A stretch of DNA of 64,000 nt, taken from assembly GCF_011008565.1 (NCBI RefSeq), contig NZ_JAAIWK010000005.1:62001-126000 (forward strand), written 5' to 3'. Below are positions 8,636-17,616 of the stretch, piece after piece; the first letter of the stretch is position 1, and the number at the start of each line of letters is the position of its first letter. The DNA is from Heyndrickxia ginsengihumi (lineage in GTDB: Bacteria; Bacillota; Bacilli; Bacillales; Bacillaceae_C). The position numbers were made by a program, and so were the translations under genes. The notes below the pieces were generated by a model, which saw only the letters and a list, made by a program, of their open reading frames with translations, was not told the DNA's origin and ran no database searches.

Positions 8636-8657
8636 TTAAATCATATATGTGATTTAA
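8636..8657. promoter_or_regulatory. Candidate IclR-family operator
   Basis: A perfect 8-bp inverted repeat (TTAAATCA / TGATTTAA, spacer of 6) ends 13 bp before the start of the IclR gene. A second perfect 6-bp repeat with the same 6-base spacer (TACCAT / ATGGTA) lies at 8603-8620. Position and spacing fit autoregulation of the IclR gene and control of the downstream galactonate operon. No experimental motif is known to me for this regulator. Confidence 0.5.
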
Positions 8658-8670
8658 GGGGGTTTGTAGG

Positions 8671-9423
8671 TTGGCAGTTAAGTCAGCGAAGCGTGTGCTT
8701 GAAGTATTTGAATTATTGGCTCAACATTCGAGAGGTTTAACGATTAAGGAGATTAGTGAAGATCTTTCGATGCCGCAGAGCAGTACATCGAATTTGATCA
8801 AGACATTATTGGAAGAGGGTTACTTAATTCAAGATGTGCTTAAAAAGTATCGTTTAGGGCCAAAGCTAATCCAAATTGGTGCGAACGCAAGGGAATCGCT
8901 CGATATCCATGCTCAAGGTCTCCCATATTTAAAGAAACTAATGGAGGATGTAGAAGAAACTGTTTTTTTAGCGGTACTGTCAGGTGATGAAATTGTTTAT
9001 ATTGCTAAGATGGACAGTAATCGATCGATTCGTACGAGTGCACAGCCAGGTTTTCGCCGCCCATTATATTGCACGGGGCTAGGAAAAGCATTTCTTACTT
9101 TTTTAGATGAGGAAGAAAGAAATCGTATTTTAGATCATACAGAGTTTAAAGCGTTGACTGAGCATACCATTACAGATCGAAACATGATGGAGAAAAAAAT
9201 CCTCGAATATCAACGTTTAGGTTATGCGATCGATGATGAGGAAAGTGAGGAAGGATTATATTGTTTAGCAGCGCCGGTTTTCGGAGTAGAACGGACGATA
9301 CAGGCTGCCATTAGTGTTGCAGGTCCTAAAGAAAGGATGTTGGCGAGAAAAGAATTGATTGTACCAAAGCTGCTAAGCACAGCGCAGCATATCTCAGACA
9401 GTATGGGATATATACATGCGTAA
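8671..9423 (+). CDS. IclR-family transcriptional regulator of the galactonate module
   Basis: The 250-residue protein has an N-terminal winged helix (about 1-65, with LTIKEISEDLSMPQSSTSNL) and a C-terminal IclR effector domain (about 75-245). It starts at TTG 8671 behind AAGGGGG. It is the first gene of a tight five-gene set for D-galactonate, so it probably represses that set and responds to galactonate or a keto-deoxy intermediate. Family assignment is clear; effector is inferred. Confidence 0.88.
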   Translation: MAVKSAKRVLEVFELLAQHSRGLTIKEISEDLSMPQSSTSNLIKTLLEEGYLIQDVLKKYRLGPKLIQIGANARESLDIHAQGLPYLKKLMEDVEETVFLAVLSGDEIVYIAKMDSNRSIRTSAQPGFRRPLYCTGLGKAFLTFLDEEERNRILDHTEFKALTEHTITDRNMMEKKILEYQRLGYAIDDEESEEGLYCLAAPVFGVERTIQAAISVAGPKERMLARKELIVPKLLSTAQHISDSMGYIHA

Positions 9424-9452
9424 TAACATCATTTACGAGTAGGAGGGTGGTC

Positions 9453-10403
9453 ATGGATGTCATTGGTCTTGGGGAAACAATGATATTGTTTACTCCAGAA
9501 ACGAAAGGTTTAATGAGATATGCAAAGTACTTTTCGATGAAGATTGCAGGTGCGGAAACGAATACCCTTATCGGATTATCACGATTAGGACATCAAACAG
9601 GTTGGATTAGCAGAGTGGGGAAGGATGAGTTTGGATCATCGATGCTTTCCTCTATCCGTGGTGAAAGCATCGATGTAAGTCAAGTAAAAATGGATCCCGC
9701 CGCCTCTACAGGTATATTTTTTAAAGAGATTGTGAATGAAAAAGCTGTTCGTGTGAATTATTATCGTAAAAACTCAGCCGCAAGCCGACTCAATCATTTA
9801 GATATTAAGGAAGATTATATTGCAAGTGCTAAATATTTATATATTACTGGGATCACTCCGGCATTGAGCGATTCATGTCTTGAAGCAATATTTCAAGCTA
9901 TTACATATGCAAAAAAACATCATGTTCAAGTCGTATTTGATCCGAATATCAGAAAAAAACTTTGGAGTGAGGAACAGGCACGAGAGGTTATTGTAAAAAT
10001 TGCTCAGCAATCAGATATTATTTTTCCGGGAGTCAGTGAAGGGCGGTTTTTATTTCAAGTTGAAGATTATCGCGAAATTGCACAACGTTTCCTAGAATTA
10101 GGCGCTCGTTTAGTCGTCGTGAAGCTTGGAGCAGGTGGTGCTTTTTATTCAATGAGTAATGAAAGCGATACCGTTCCTGCTTTTAAAATTGATAGAGTAG
10201 TAGATCCTGTTGGAGCCGGGGATGGATTTGCGGCTGGTGTTTTATCTGGTTTATTAGATGGTCTTTCAGTAAAGGAAGCTATTTCCCGGGGATGTGCTGT
10301 TGGCGCAATCGTTACAACGGTAGATGGAGATATTGAAGGATTACCAGATAGAGAGTTGTTAGAAAATTTTATCCATTCTAATCAAGAAGATGTTAATCGT
10401 TAA
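9453..10403 (+). CDS. PfkB-family 2-dehydro-3-deoxygluconate/galactonate kinase
   Basis: The 316-residue sugar kinase of the ribokinase family has GAETNTLIGLSRLG near the N-terminus and the catalytic/anion-hole motif VDPVGAGDGFAAG near residue 252. It would phosphorylate the 2-keto-3-deoxy acid made by DgoD. The ATG at 9453 is preferred over GTG 9447 because AGGAGG at 9441-9446 is then correctly spaced. It is followed after 17 bp by the aldolase. A clearly related second kinase lies at 42.6 kb. Enterobacterial DgoK belongs to a different family, so this is a non-orthologous version of the step. Confidence 0.85.
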   Translation: MDVIGLGETMILFTPETKGLMRYAKYFSMKIAGAETNTLIGLSRLGHQTGWISRVGKDEFGSSMLSSIRGESIDVSQVKMDPAASTGIFFKEIVNEKAVRVNYYRKNSAASRLNHLDIKEDYIASAKYLYITGITPALSDSCLEAIFQAITYAKKHHVQVVFDPNIRKKLWSEEQAREVIVKIAQQSDIIFPGVSEGRFLFQVEDYREIAQRFLELGARLVVVKLGAGGAFYSMSNESDTVPAFKIDRVVDPVGAGDGFAAGVLSGLLDGLSVKEAISRGCAVGAIVTTVDGDIEGLPDRELLENFIHSNQEDVNR

Positions 10404-10420
10404 TATTAGGGGGAATAAAG

Positions 10421-11056
10421 ATGGATACATTTAAAACGATAGTAGATTCAAAAATCATTGCCATTATTAGAGGTGCCGAACCAGCGGATGTATTGCCGAT
10501 TGCCAAAGCACTGTATGAAGGTGGGATTCGTGCTGTTGAAATTGCTTTGAATTCAAAGAAAGCGTTGTCATCTATAGAGGAAGTTGCATCAGAAATGGGC
10601 GATGACATGAAAGTTGGAGCAGGGACTGCATTAGATCCAGAATCAGCACGTGCTGCCCTTATAGCGGGCGCCAGTTTCGTTTTAGCGCCGTCACTTAATC
10701 CAGAAACGATTAAAATAACAAAGCGTTACGGTGCGGTTAGTATCCCAGGGGCGTTTACACCGACTGAAATTTTACAGGCTTATGAATTAGGAGCAGACTT
10801 AGTCAAAGTTTTCCCGGCATCAACGTTGGGACCGGGGTATGTGAAAGATCTTCATGGACCGCTTGCACAAATTCCTCTGCTGCCAACAGGGGGAATCGAT
10901 TTAAGCAATGTAGGAGCCTACATTAAGGCTGGAGCAGCTGGAGTTGGTGTAGCAAGTTCACTTGTGAATACAAAGCAACCAGTTACTGAAGATTACTTAG
11001 AGCAGTTAACGGCTAAAGCAAAGCAATTTGTCTTTGAAGTAAAACAATCTATTTAA
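10421..11056 (+). CDS. 2-keto-3-deoxy-6-phosphogluconate/galactonate aldolase (Eda/DgoA family)
   Basis: The 211-residue class I aldolase has the TIM-barrel motifs GIRAVEIALNS, VGAGTALDP and IPGAFTPTE, with the Schiff-base lysine at Lys129 (DLVKVFPAS). It cleaves KDPG or KDPGal to pyruvate and glyceraldehyde 3-phosphate. Lying between the keto-deoxy-acid kinase and galactonate dehydratase, it most likely serves as DgoA. Length is normal for the family, unlike the truncated paralogue at 46.1 kb. Confidence 0.9.
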   Translation: MDTFKTIVDSKIIAIIRGAEPADVLPIAKALYEGGIRAVEIALNSKKALSSIEEVASEMGDDMKVGAGTALDPESARAALIAGASFVLAPSLNPETIKITKRYGAVSIPGAFTPTEILQAYELGADLVKVFPASTLGPGYVKDLHGPLAQIPLLPTGGIDLSNVGAYIKAGAAGVGVASSLVNTKQPVTEDYLEQLTAKAKQFVFEVKQSI

Positions 11057-11077
11057 AATATGATGGAGATGATAGAA

Positions 11078-12226
11078 ATGAAAATTACTGGATATGAAGT
11101 ATTTCAAGTACCGCCACGCTGGCTTTTCTTAAAAATTAATACAGATGAAGGAATTTCCGGCTGGGGTGAGCCTGTTATTGAAGGAAGAGCAGAGACAGTG
11201 AAAGCGGCAGTGAAAGAATTGATGGAATACTTAATTGGAAAGGATCCTTCACGAATTGAAGATCATTGGAACACGATGTATCGCTCTGGATTTTATCGTG
11301 GTGGTCCAATTTTAATGAGTGCAATTGCGGGAATTGATCAAGCGCTTTGGGATATTAAAGGTAAGCTATACAATGCTCCTGTTTACGAATTAATGGGTGG
11401 TGCAGCGCGTGACTCTATCCGTGTCTATTCTTGGATTGGCGGAGATCGTCCATCCGATGTTGGGCATGCAGCAAAAGAAGTTGTTGAGGCAGGATTTACT
11501 GCTGTAAAGATGAATGGAACAGAAGAACTTCAATATATTGATTCGTATGAAAAAATTGATCAAACGGTAGAAAGAATTGCGGCAGTTCGTGAAGCTGTTG
11601 GTCCATATGTTGGGATTGGCATTGATTTTCATGGAAGGGTTCACAAGCCGATGGCGAAAATTTTAGCAAAAGAACTTGAACCTTATCGCCCAATGTTCAT
11701 TGAAGAGCCGGTCCTTCCAGAAAATAATGAAGATTTACGTGAAATTGCAAGGAGTACGAGTATACCAATTGCAACAGGAGAAAGAATGTTTTCACGTTGG
11801 GACTATAAATCTTTGCTTGCAGAAGGATTTGTAGATATTATCCAGCCTGATTTATCACATGCTGGGGGGATAACGGAATGTAAAAAGATTTTATCGATGG
11901 CTGAAGCATATGATGTTGCTGCAGCACCGCATTGTCCTCTAGGACCGATTGCGTTAGCAGCGTGTCTTCAAGTTGATGCAACTTGTCATAATGCCTTTAT
12001 ACAAGAACAAAGTTTAGGGATTCACTATAACGTTGGCAGCGATCTCCTTGACTACATTGTGGATAAAGATGTTTTTAAATACGAAGATGGATATGTGAAT
12101 ATTCCAAACGGTCCAGGTCTTGGTATTGAAGTTAATGAAGAGCTTGTCCGAAAACTAGCAAAAGATGGCCATAATTGGAGGAATCCAGTATGGCGCCATA
12201 AGGATGGCAGTATTGCAGAATGGTAA
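11078..12226 (+). CDS. dgoD: D-galactonate dehydratase
   Basis: This enolase-superfamily dehydratase is 382 residues when started at ATG 11078, the same length as E. coli DgoD. Numbered from that start, the metal ligands fall at Asp183, Glu209 and Glu235 and the catalytic histidines at His185 and His285, the numbers I recall for the E. coli enzyme. GGAG at 11065-11068 supports this start over ATG 11060. It converts D-galactonate to 2-keto-3-deoxygalactonate, feeding the kinase and aldolase just upstream. Confidence 0.94.
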   Translation: MKITGYEVFQVPPRWLFLKINTDEGISGWGEPVIEGRAETVKAAVKELMEYLIGKDPSRIEDHWNTMYRSGFYRGGPILMSAIAGIDQALWDIKGKLYNAPVYELMGGAARDSIRVYSWIGGDRPSDVGHAAKEVVEAGFTAVKMNGTEELQYIDSYEKIDQTVERIAAVREAVGPYVGIGIDFHGRVHKPMAKILAKELEPYRPMFIEEPVLPENNEDLREIARSTSIPIATGERMFSRWDYKSLLAEGFVDIIQPDLSHAGGITECKKILSMAEAYDVAAAPHCPLGPIALAACLQVDATCHNAFIQEQSLGIHYNVGSDLLDYIVDKDVFKYEDGYVNIPNGPGLGIEVNEELVRKLAKDGHNWRNPVWRHKDGSIAEW

Positions 12227-12229
12227 CTG

Positions 12230-12267
12230 AATAGGTTGGGGCCTGGATTGGCGGGCTCCTATTTTTT
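12230..12267 (+). terminator. Intra-operon hairpin with T-run
   Basis: Outer arms AATAGG / CCTATT enclose a GC-rich inner region and are followed by a run of T. It lies between dgoD and the transporter gene and may reduce expression of the transporter relative to the enzymes. Confidence 0.6.
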
Positions 12268-12294
12268 CAACGAAGGGAAAGTGGGGGATTTTTT

Positions 12295-13620
12295 ATGAGG
12301 GAGAATGAACTGAGGAAATATCAACAACCAAGTATGCTTGAAAATCATAAGGAAAAGGCTACGAGAGTCCGATATAGCATTTTATTGCTCATTTTTATAA
12401 ATGTCGTTGTAAATTATATGGATCGGAGTAACATTTCAATTGCGGCTCCGTTTTTGAGTAAAGACTTACATTTGTCATCAGTACAAATGGGGTTGATTTT
12501 CTCAGCTTTCGGTTGGGCGTATGCGTTGCTTCAAGTTCCCGGCGGCTGGTTTGTAGACCATGTTAAACCGAGAGTTTTGTATGCGATTACACTTGGGTTG
12601 TGGTCGGTAGCAACACTCATTCAAGGAATGGTGAGAGGGTTTGGCGGATTGTTTGGACTGCGAATTAGCTTAGGTGTTTTGGAAGCTCCGGCATATCCAA
12701 CGAACAATAGAATCGTAACTTCATGGTTTCCAGAGAATGAACGGGCACGTGCAATCGGTTTGTATACGTCTGGCCAATTTGTCGGCCTTGCCTTTTTAAC
12801 ACCTGTATTAACGACGATTCAAAGTGCATTTGGCTGGAGAGGGTTATTTGTCGTTACTGGTTTAGTAGGGATTGTTTGGGCCATTGTTTGGTATTTATTT
12901 TATCGTGATCCGAGAGATAGCCGACGAGTGAACAAGGCTGAGCTAAAAGTCATTAGTGATGGTGACGGATTAGTTGATTGGAATAAAAGTGGGAAACAAA
13001 AAAGTAGTACAGGTGTGAAAGAACTTGCCTTTGTACTTACAAAAAGAAAATTATGGGGAATTTATATTGGCCAATTTTGTGTCAATTCCACTCTTTGGTT
13101 TTTCTTAACATGGTTTCCTACCTATTTGGTCGAATATCGTCATATGGCTTTTATAAAAGCTGGCTTCTTAGCGTCCTTACCATATTTAGCTGCTTTCATA
13201 GGTGTCATTGCATCAGGATATGTTTCTGATTTGCTTGTTAAAAGAGGGGCAGCTCTAGGTGTCGCACGGAAGACTCCGATTATTGTTGGTCTCTTGTTGT
13301 CTATTTCTATTATTGGAGCCAATTTTGTGGAAAAACCTTCGATGGTCATTTTGTTTATGACATTAGCCTTTTTAGGAAATGGTCTTGCATCCATTACTTG
13401 GGTATTCGTCTCAACATTGGCACCGAAAAATTTAGTTGGATTAACAGGCGGTGTATTTAATTTTATCGGAAATATTGCTTCAATTGTAATTCCGATTGTA
13501 ATCGGTTTTTTAGTAAAAGGAGGAAACTTTGCTCCTGCAATTGTATTCATTGCAGCACTAGGATTAATCGGGGCACTTTCATATATTTTTCTTGTAGGTA
13601 AAGTAAAAAGATTAGAATGA
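12295..13620 (+). CDS. MFS transporter, anion:cation symporter family (DgoT-like D-galactonate carrier)
   Basis: The 441-residue carrier has 12 hydrophobic segments and the family signature NYMDRSNISIAAP in helix 1, as in D-galactonate, glucarate and hexuronate carriers of the ACS family. GGWFVDHVKPR follows helix 2. It completes the galactonate module by importing the substrate with protons. ATG 12295 is preceded by GTGGGGGA. It is related to the carrier at 15.9 kb but they are not close duplicates. Specificity is inferred from neighbours. Confidence 0.86.
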   Translation: MRENELRKYQQPSMLENHKEKATRVRYSILLLIFINVVVNYMDRSNISIAAPFLSKDLHLSSVQMGLIFSAFGWAYALLQVPGGWFVDHVKPRVLYAITLGLWSVATLIQGMVRGFGGLFGLRISLGVLEAPAYPTNNRIVTSWFPENERARAIGLYTSGQFVGLAFLTPVLTTIQSAFGWRGLFVVTGLVGIVWAIVWYLFYRDPRDSRRVNKAELKVISDGDGLVDWNKSGKQKSSTGVKELAFVLTKRKLWGIYIGQFCVNSTLWFFLTWFPTYLVEYRHMAFIKAGFLASLPYLAAFIGVIASGYVSDLLVKRGAALGVARKTPIIVGLLLSISIIGANFVEKPSMVILFMTLAFLGNGLASITWVFVSTLAPKNLVGLTGGVFNFIGNIASIVIPIVIGFLVKGGNFAPAIVFIAALGLIGALSYIFLVGKVKRLE

Positions 13621-13673
13621 AAGGTGCCTGACCCCTTTTTTGAACTAAAGCAAAAAAGGGGTCAGGCACCTTT
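13620..13673. repeat. Palindromic repeat copy 4, terminator
   Basis: The arms AAAGGTGCCTGACCCCTTTTTT and complement flank a centre with CTAAAGC. It begins at the last base of the transporter stop codon and ends the galactonate module. Confidence 0.87.
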
Positions 13674-13752
13674 CATTTTTTGGTTATTATATAGAACTAA
13701 GTTTAATATAATAAACTAATGATAAATCCACTATATGAAAAGGGGAGCTTCC

Positions 13753-14658
13753 ATGCAAAATAGAGCAGTATTTCAAGGAATCATTCCCCCTGTTCCAACA
13801 CTTTTTAATAAATATGGGGATCTAGATAAAAAAGGAATGGGGAATCTGATTGACTTTCTTATTGATTCAGAAGTAAATGGGCTATTATTTTTAGGATCTG
13901 GCGGCGAGTTTAGTCAAATGCCAGCTGAGTTGAGAAAAGAGGTTGCAAGTTTTGTCATCCAATATGTTAATGGGCGTGTTCCAGTTATTATCGGAACAGG
14001 GAGTCCAAGCACAAAAGAGGCAGTTTCACTAAGTATACATGCAAGAGAACAAGGTGCAGATGGGATTATCGTCATTAATCCATATTATTGGGGATTGTCC
14101 GAGGACCATCTTTATCAACATTATGGGGAAATTGCAGCACATGTAAACATTCCGATCATTCTTTATAATTATCCTGCCATAACAGGACAGGATTTATCTC
14201 CAGCATTTGTTTTGAAACTAGTAAGAGCGTATCCAAATATTATCGGAATTAAAGAAACGGTTGATTCGGTAACTCACATTAAAGAGATGATTTTAACTGT
14301 AAAGTCAGAGAAAAAGAATTTTTCCGTGTTAGCTGGATATGAGGACCATCTTTTTAACACATTGGCTCTTGGAGGAGATGGCTCTATTCCAGGTATTGCA
14401 AATTTTGCACCAGAACTTGCAACAGGAATCTATCAAGCTTTTAGTAAAGGAAATTATGAAAAAGCGATTGAACTGCATCGTAAGTTAGCGCCATTATCAT
14501 TACTGCTTAAACTAGATTCTCCTTTTGTCAGCGTGATAAAGGAAGCGATCTCACAAAGGGGGATAGAAATTTCTACAGAGGTGCTGCCGCCTGCTCGCCC
14601 ACTTAGTAATGAAAAAATACAACAAGTAAAACAGTTTTTAAAACAAGTTTTAGAATAA
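13753..14658 (+). CDS. 2-keto-3-deoxy-sugar-acid aldolase, DapA superfamily (YagE-like)
   Basis: The 301-residue class I aldolase has GSGGEFSQ for carboxylate binding, Tyr138 and the Schiff-base Lys167 (GIKETVDS). Long stretches such as GADGIIVINPYYW and TGQDLSPA recall E. coli YagE, a 2-keto-3-deoxygluconate aldolase giving pyruvate and glyceraldehyde (or glycolaldehyde from keto-deoxypentonates). It uses a non-phosphorylated substrate, unlike the Eda-type aldolases nearby. The start at 13753 fits AAGGGGAG at 13740-13746. It heads the second sugar-acid module, with a UxaA-type dehydratase downstream to provide its substrate. Confidence 0.85.
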   Translation: MQNRAVFQGIIPPVPTLFNKYGDLDKKGMGNLIDFLIDSEVNGLLFLGSGGEFSQMPAELRKEVASFVIQYVNGRVPVIIGTGSPSTKEAVSLSIHAREQGADGIIVINPYYWGLSEDHLYQHYGEIAAHVNIPIILYNYPAITGQDLSPAFVLKLVRAYPNIIGIKETVDSVTHIKEMILTVKSEKKNFSVLAGYEDHLFNTLALGGDGSIPGIANFAPELATGIYQAFSKGNYEKAIELHRKLAPLSLLLKLDSPFVSVIKEAISQRGIEISTEVLPPARPLSNEKIQQVKQFLKQVLE

Positions 14659-14704
14659 AGAAAGAATTAGTTATATGCGAGAAATAGTGTACGTATTGTT
14701 AATA

Positions 14705-14719
14705 ATGTAAGCGCATTCT
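14705..14719 (+). promoter_or_regulatory. Candidate cre (CcpA) site
   Basis: ATGTAAGCGCATTCT matches the cre consensus WTGWAARCGYTWNCW at 14 of 15 positions. It lies 118 bp before the Ldh2-type dehydrogenase gene. A similar site occurs at 31162-31176. Confidence 0.5.
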
Positions 14720-14836
14720 TTTAATCTTCTATTATGTGAACACATTCGCCGATAGCGTTACCTATGATCGCTGTCGCTGCATTTTCCTTTTAAATCCAAG
14801 AAAAAATTTTTTTTACGGGAAAGGAGAAAGATCAAG

Positions 14837-15850
14837 ATGGAAAATAACGTTGTTGTTCCCCACACAGAACTTAAGGGACTGGTTAGGCGGAAGCTGGAAC
14901 AGGTAGGGGTTCCAGAAGATCATGCTGAGATTGTCGCAGATGTATTGGTTCATGCCGATTTGCGCGGTGTCCATTCTCATGGCGTACTGCGTACTGAACA
15001 TTATGTAAAGAGAGCAAAAGCAGGAGGATTAAATCTAAATCCTACAATATCATTCCGGGAAACAGGCCCAGTTACAGGAATATTAGATGGGGATGATGGT
15101 TTTGGACATGTTGTTGCTAAAGAGGCTATGAACAAGGCAATTAGTCTTGCAAGCAAAAACGGAATTGGTGTTGTTGGTGTCGTTAACAGCAGTCACTGTG
15201 GCGCTCTATCATACTTTGTGTATGAAGCAATTCAGAACCAAATGATTGGAATGGCCATGACGCATACAGATAAAAGTGTTGTTCCAACTGGAGGAGCACA
15301 AGCCTTTTTTGGAACGAATCCGCTTGCATTTGGTTTTCCGACTAAAGACAATCCTCCAATTGTATTAGATATGGCTACGAGTAAAGTAGCATTTGGAAAG
15401 GTATTGCATGCACGTGAAACCGGAAAATCGATTCCGTCTGATTGGGCAGTAGATACAAAAGGAAATCCAACGACGGATCCTTTTGAAGCAGTTGCCTTAT
15501 TGCCAGCAGGAGGAGCAAAAGGATATGGGTTAGCACTTGTTGTTGATGTTTTATCAGGAATTTTAACGGGATCTGCTTTTGGCCCACATATTACCACTAT
15601 GTATGATGATTATCAAAAAATGCGAAAGCTTGGTCACTTTGTTTGTGCAATCAATCCGAAAGCTTTCACTAATATTGATACATTTTTAGCATCAATGGAC
15701 CAAATGATTGATGAGATTCATGAGATTCCACCTGCAGAAGGATTCAATAAAGTTTTAGTGCCAGGCGAGCCAGAGCTGCTAAAAGAACAGCATTATTTAC
15801 AGAATGGCGTTCCTATTCCAGAATCTGTGCATCATTATTTAGTAAATTGA
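14837..15850 (+). CDS. Ldh2-family NAD(P)-dependent oxidoreductase (AllD/YjmC-like)
   Basis: The 337-residue protein belongs to the malate/L-lactate dehydrogenase type 2 family, with the typical RGVHSHGVLR and SSHCGALSYFV motifs and the C-terminal PAGGAKGYGLAL segment. Its overall pattern is close to ureidoglycolate dehydrogenase AllD, but no purine genes are present. Family members interconvert 2-oxo and 2-hydroxy acids. Here it probably handles an intermediate of the sugar-acid module. AAAGGAG precedes the ATG. Family firm, substrate unknown. Confidence 0.82.
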   Translation: MENNVVVPHTELKGLVRRKLEQVGVPEDHAEIVADVLVHADLRGVHSHGVLRTEHYVKRAKAGGLNLNPTISFRETGPVTGILDGDDGFGHVVAKEAMNKAISLASKNGIGVVGVVNSSHCGALSYFVYEAIQNQMIGMAMTHTDKSVVPTGGAQAFFGTNPLAFGFPTKDNPPIVLDMATSKVAFGKVLHARETGKSIPSDWAVDTKGNPTTDPFEAVALLPAGGAKGYGLALVVDVLSGILTGSAFGPHITTMYDDYQKMRKLGHFVCAINPKAFTNIDTFLASMDQMIDEIHEIPPAEGFNKVLVPGEPELLKEQHYLQNGVPIPESVHHYLVN

Positions 15851-15944
15851 TGATAGATAATAGATTTCCATTTTGCGATATTGGGAGTTTGGAAGTGAAG
15901 TGGTCGATGAACTAAAGTTTGAATCATTAATAGGGGGTTTTTTT

Positions 15945-17264
15945 ATGGATAAAAACGTGAACAAGGAAGTGAATTTTCGTAAACAAACTAATAAAAGGAC
16001 AAAGGCCCGTTGGAACATTGCAATTTTAATGTGGGCTGCAATTGCTATCAATTATTTGGACCGTGCTAATTTATCAGCGGCTGCACCAAAAATAATGGAA
16101 GATCTTCATATCAATGATGCGCAAATGGGAATTGTCATGTCGGCCTTTTTCTGGTCTTATATGATTTTTCAAATTCCATCTGGGTGGTTTGCTGACAAAG
16201 TCGGGCATCGAATTAGCTTAGCGTTCGCCGTAGGTTGGTGGTCTGTTGCTACTGCATTAACTGCATTTGCAAGAGGGATCGGATCGATGATCGGATTGCG
16301 GATCTTGCTTGGGATAGGAGAATCAGGGGCGTATCCAAGCAATAGCGGTGTCACATCAAAATGGTTTCCAGATCATGAACGGGGGAAAGTTTCGGCTTTC
16401 TTCGATAGTGGTTCCAAAGTGGGAACTGCATTGGCAATGCCACTTATCGTCTGGATTATCGGTTTTTTTGGATGGAGGTTTTCATTTGTTGTTTCCGGTT
16501 TAATCGGAATTATCTGGATGATCATTTGGATCTGGTATTTTCGTGATCCTGAAAAGCATAAGTATATTAATCAGGAGGAACTTCGCTATATTCGCGACGG
16601 ACAAGTGAAGAAAGACGGGCTTGATAAGGATCAAGCAATGAAATGGTATGAATTATTTCGCTATCGAAACATTTGGGCTATGTGTTTTGGTTTCTTTACC
16701 TTAAATTATGCGATCTATTTCTTCATCACGTGGTTCCCAACTTATTTAGTTGAAGAACGTGGAATGAAAATGATGAATATGGGATTTGTTGCGATGATAC
16801 CGCCGCTTGTTGGAATGATCGGTGAATGGATCGGCGGATGGTTGACGGATCATTTGTATCACCGCCGGAAGCTTTCGTTGACTGTAGCGCGAAAGATTAA
16901 CCTCGTTGGCGGAATGTTATTGGCAACATCCATCGCCTTTGCAGGAATGGTGTCTTCAGCTGTAATGTCAGTTGCTTTACTGTCTATTTCTTACGCTGGA
17001 TTAGCCATCGCTGCTTCTGCAATTTGGTCTTTACCTGGTGATATCGCTCCTAAAAATATGACTTCCACAGTAGGAGGCGTTCAAAACTGTGCTTCCAATA
17101 TTGGGGGAATATTAGGACCCATTCTAACTGGATTCATTGTAGCATCAACTGGTTCGTTTATTATGGCCTTGCTTATCTCTGGAGTGGCAACATTATTAGG
17201 TGCGGCAGCATATCTATTTTGGTTAGGTGAAATAAGGCCAATTAAACCAAAGGTCAAAGTATGA
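15945..17264 (+). CDS. MFS transporter, anion:cation symporter family
   Basis: The 439-residue carrier has the ACS-family helix 1 signature NYLDRANLSAAAP and GWFADKVGHR after helix 2. It probably imports the sugar acid or hydroxy acid used by the surrounding enzymes. The start at 15945 is chosen for TAGGGGG 8 bases upstream; the open frame extends further back without a suitable ribosome site. It is followed 46 bp later by the split dehydratase. Confidence 0.86.
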   Translation: MDKNVNKEVNFRKQTNKRTKARWNIAILMWAAIAINYLDRANLSAAAPKIMEDLHINDAQMGIVMSAFFWSYMIFQIPSGWFADKVGHRISLAFAVGWWSVATALTAFARGIGSMIGLRILLGIGESGAYPSNSGVTSKWFPDHERGKVSAFFDSGSKVGTALAMPLIVWIIGFFGWRFSFVVSGLIGIIWMIIWIWYFRDPEKHKYINQEELRYIRDGQVKKDGLDKDQAMKWYELFRYRNIWAMCFGFFTLNYAIYFFITWFPTYLVEERGMKMMNMGFVAMIPPLVGMIGEWIGGWLTDHLYHRRKLSLTVARKINLVGGMLLATSIAFAGMVSSAVMSVALLSISYAGLAIAASAIWSLPGDIAPKNMTSTVGGVQNCASNIGGILGPILTGFIVASTGSFIMALLISGVATLLGAAAYLFWLGEIRPIKPKVKV

Positions 17265-17310
17265 TAATTGGATGATTTTATGTATACGTGAAGGCGGGAG
17301 GATTTCATAC

Positions 17311-17616
17311 ATGAAAAATGACTATAAAGCGTTAATGCTGAATCCGAAAGATCATGTGGCAGTAGCTCTGGAGCCAATCCCAACCGGTGCTGTAGTCAAA
17401 GTGGTATGCCAGTACTTTCAAAAGGAAATTGAATTAAAAGATCAGATTGAATTTGGTCATAAATTTGCAGTGCGACCGATTTCAATAGGAGAAGATATTT
17501 TGAAATATGGAGAAGTGATCGGATCGGCTAGTACAAATATTGAGGCTGGGGATCATGTTCATACTCATAATCTTGAAGGGAAAAGAGGAAGGGGTGACAG
17601 AGTTGGTGGAAAATAA
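17311..17616 (+). CDS. UxaA-family dehydratase, small (SAF-domain) subunit
   Basis: The 101-residue protein corresponds to the N-terminal SAF domain of altronate/galactarate dehydratases, with DHVAVAL, EFGHKFAVRPI and GDHVHTHN. GGGAGG supports ATG 17311. Its end overlaps the large subunit gene by 23 bp, so both are co-translated. Split UxaA systems occur for altronate-type dehydratases and also for sulfolactate sulfo-lyase (SuyA). Context favours a sugar acid. Confidence 0.82.
   Translation: MKNDYKALMLNPKDHVAVALEPIPTGAVVKVVCQYFQKEIELKDQIEFGHKFAVRPISIGEDILKYGEVIGSASTNIEAGDHVHTHNLEGKRGRGDRVGGK

Noticed and set aside
15232-15597. Long open frames opposite the Ldh2-type gene and other conserved genes
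   Set aside because: They have no ribosome site, no recognisable domain, and mirror the codon pattern of a well-supported gene on the other strand.
14837-15850. Calling the Ldh2-type gene ureidoglycolate dehydrogenase (allD)
   Set aside because: Sequence style is close, but no allantoin or purine genes occur in the window.
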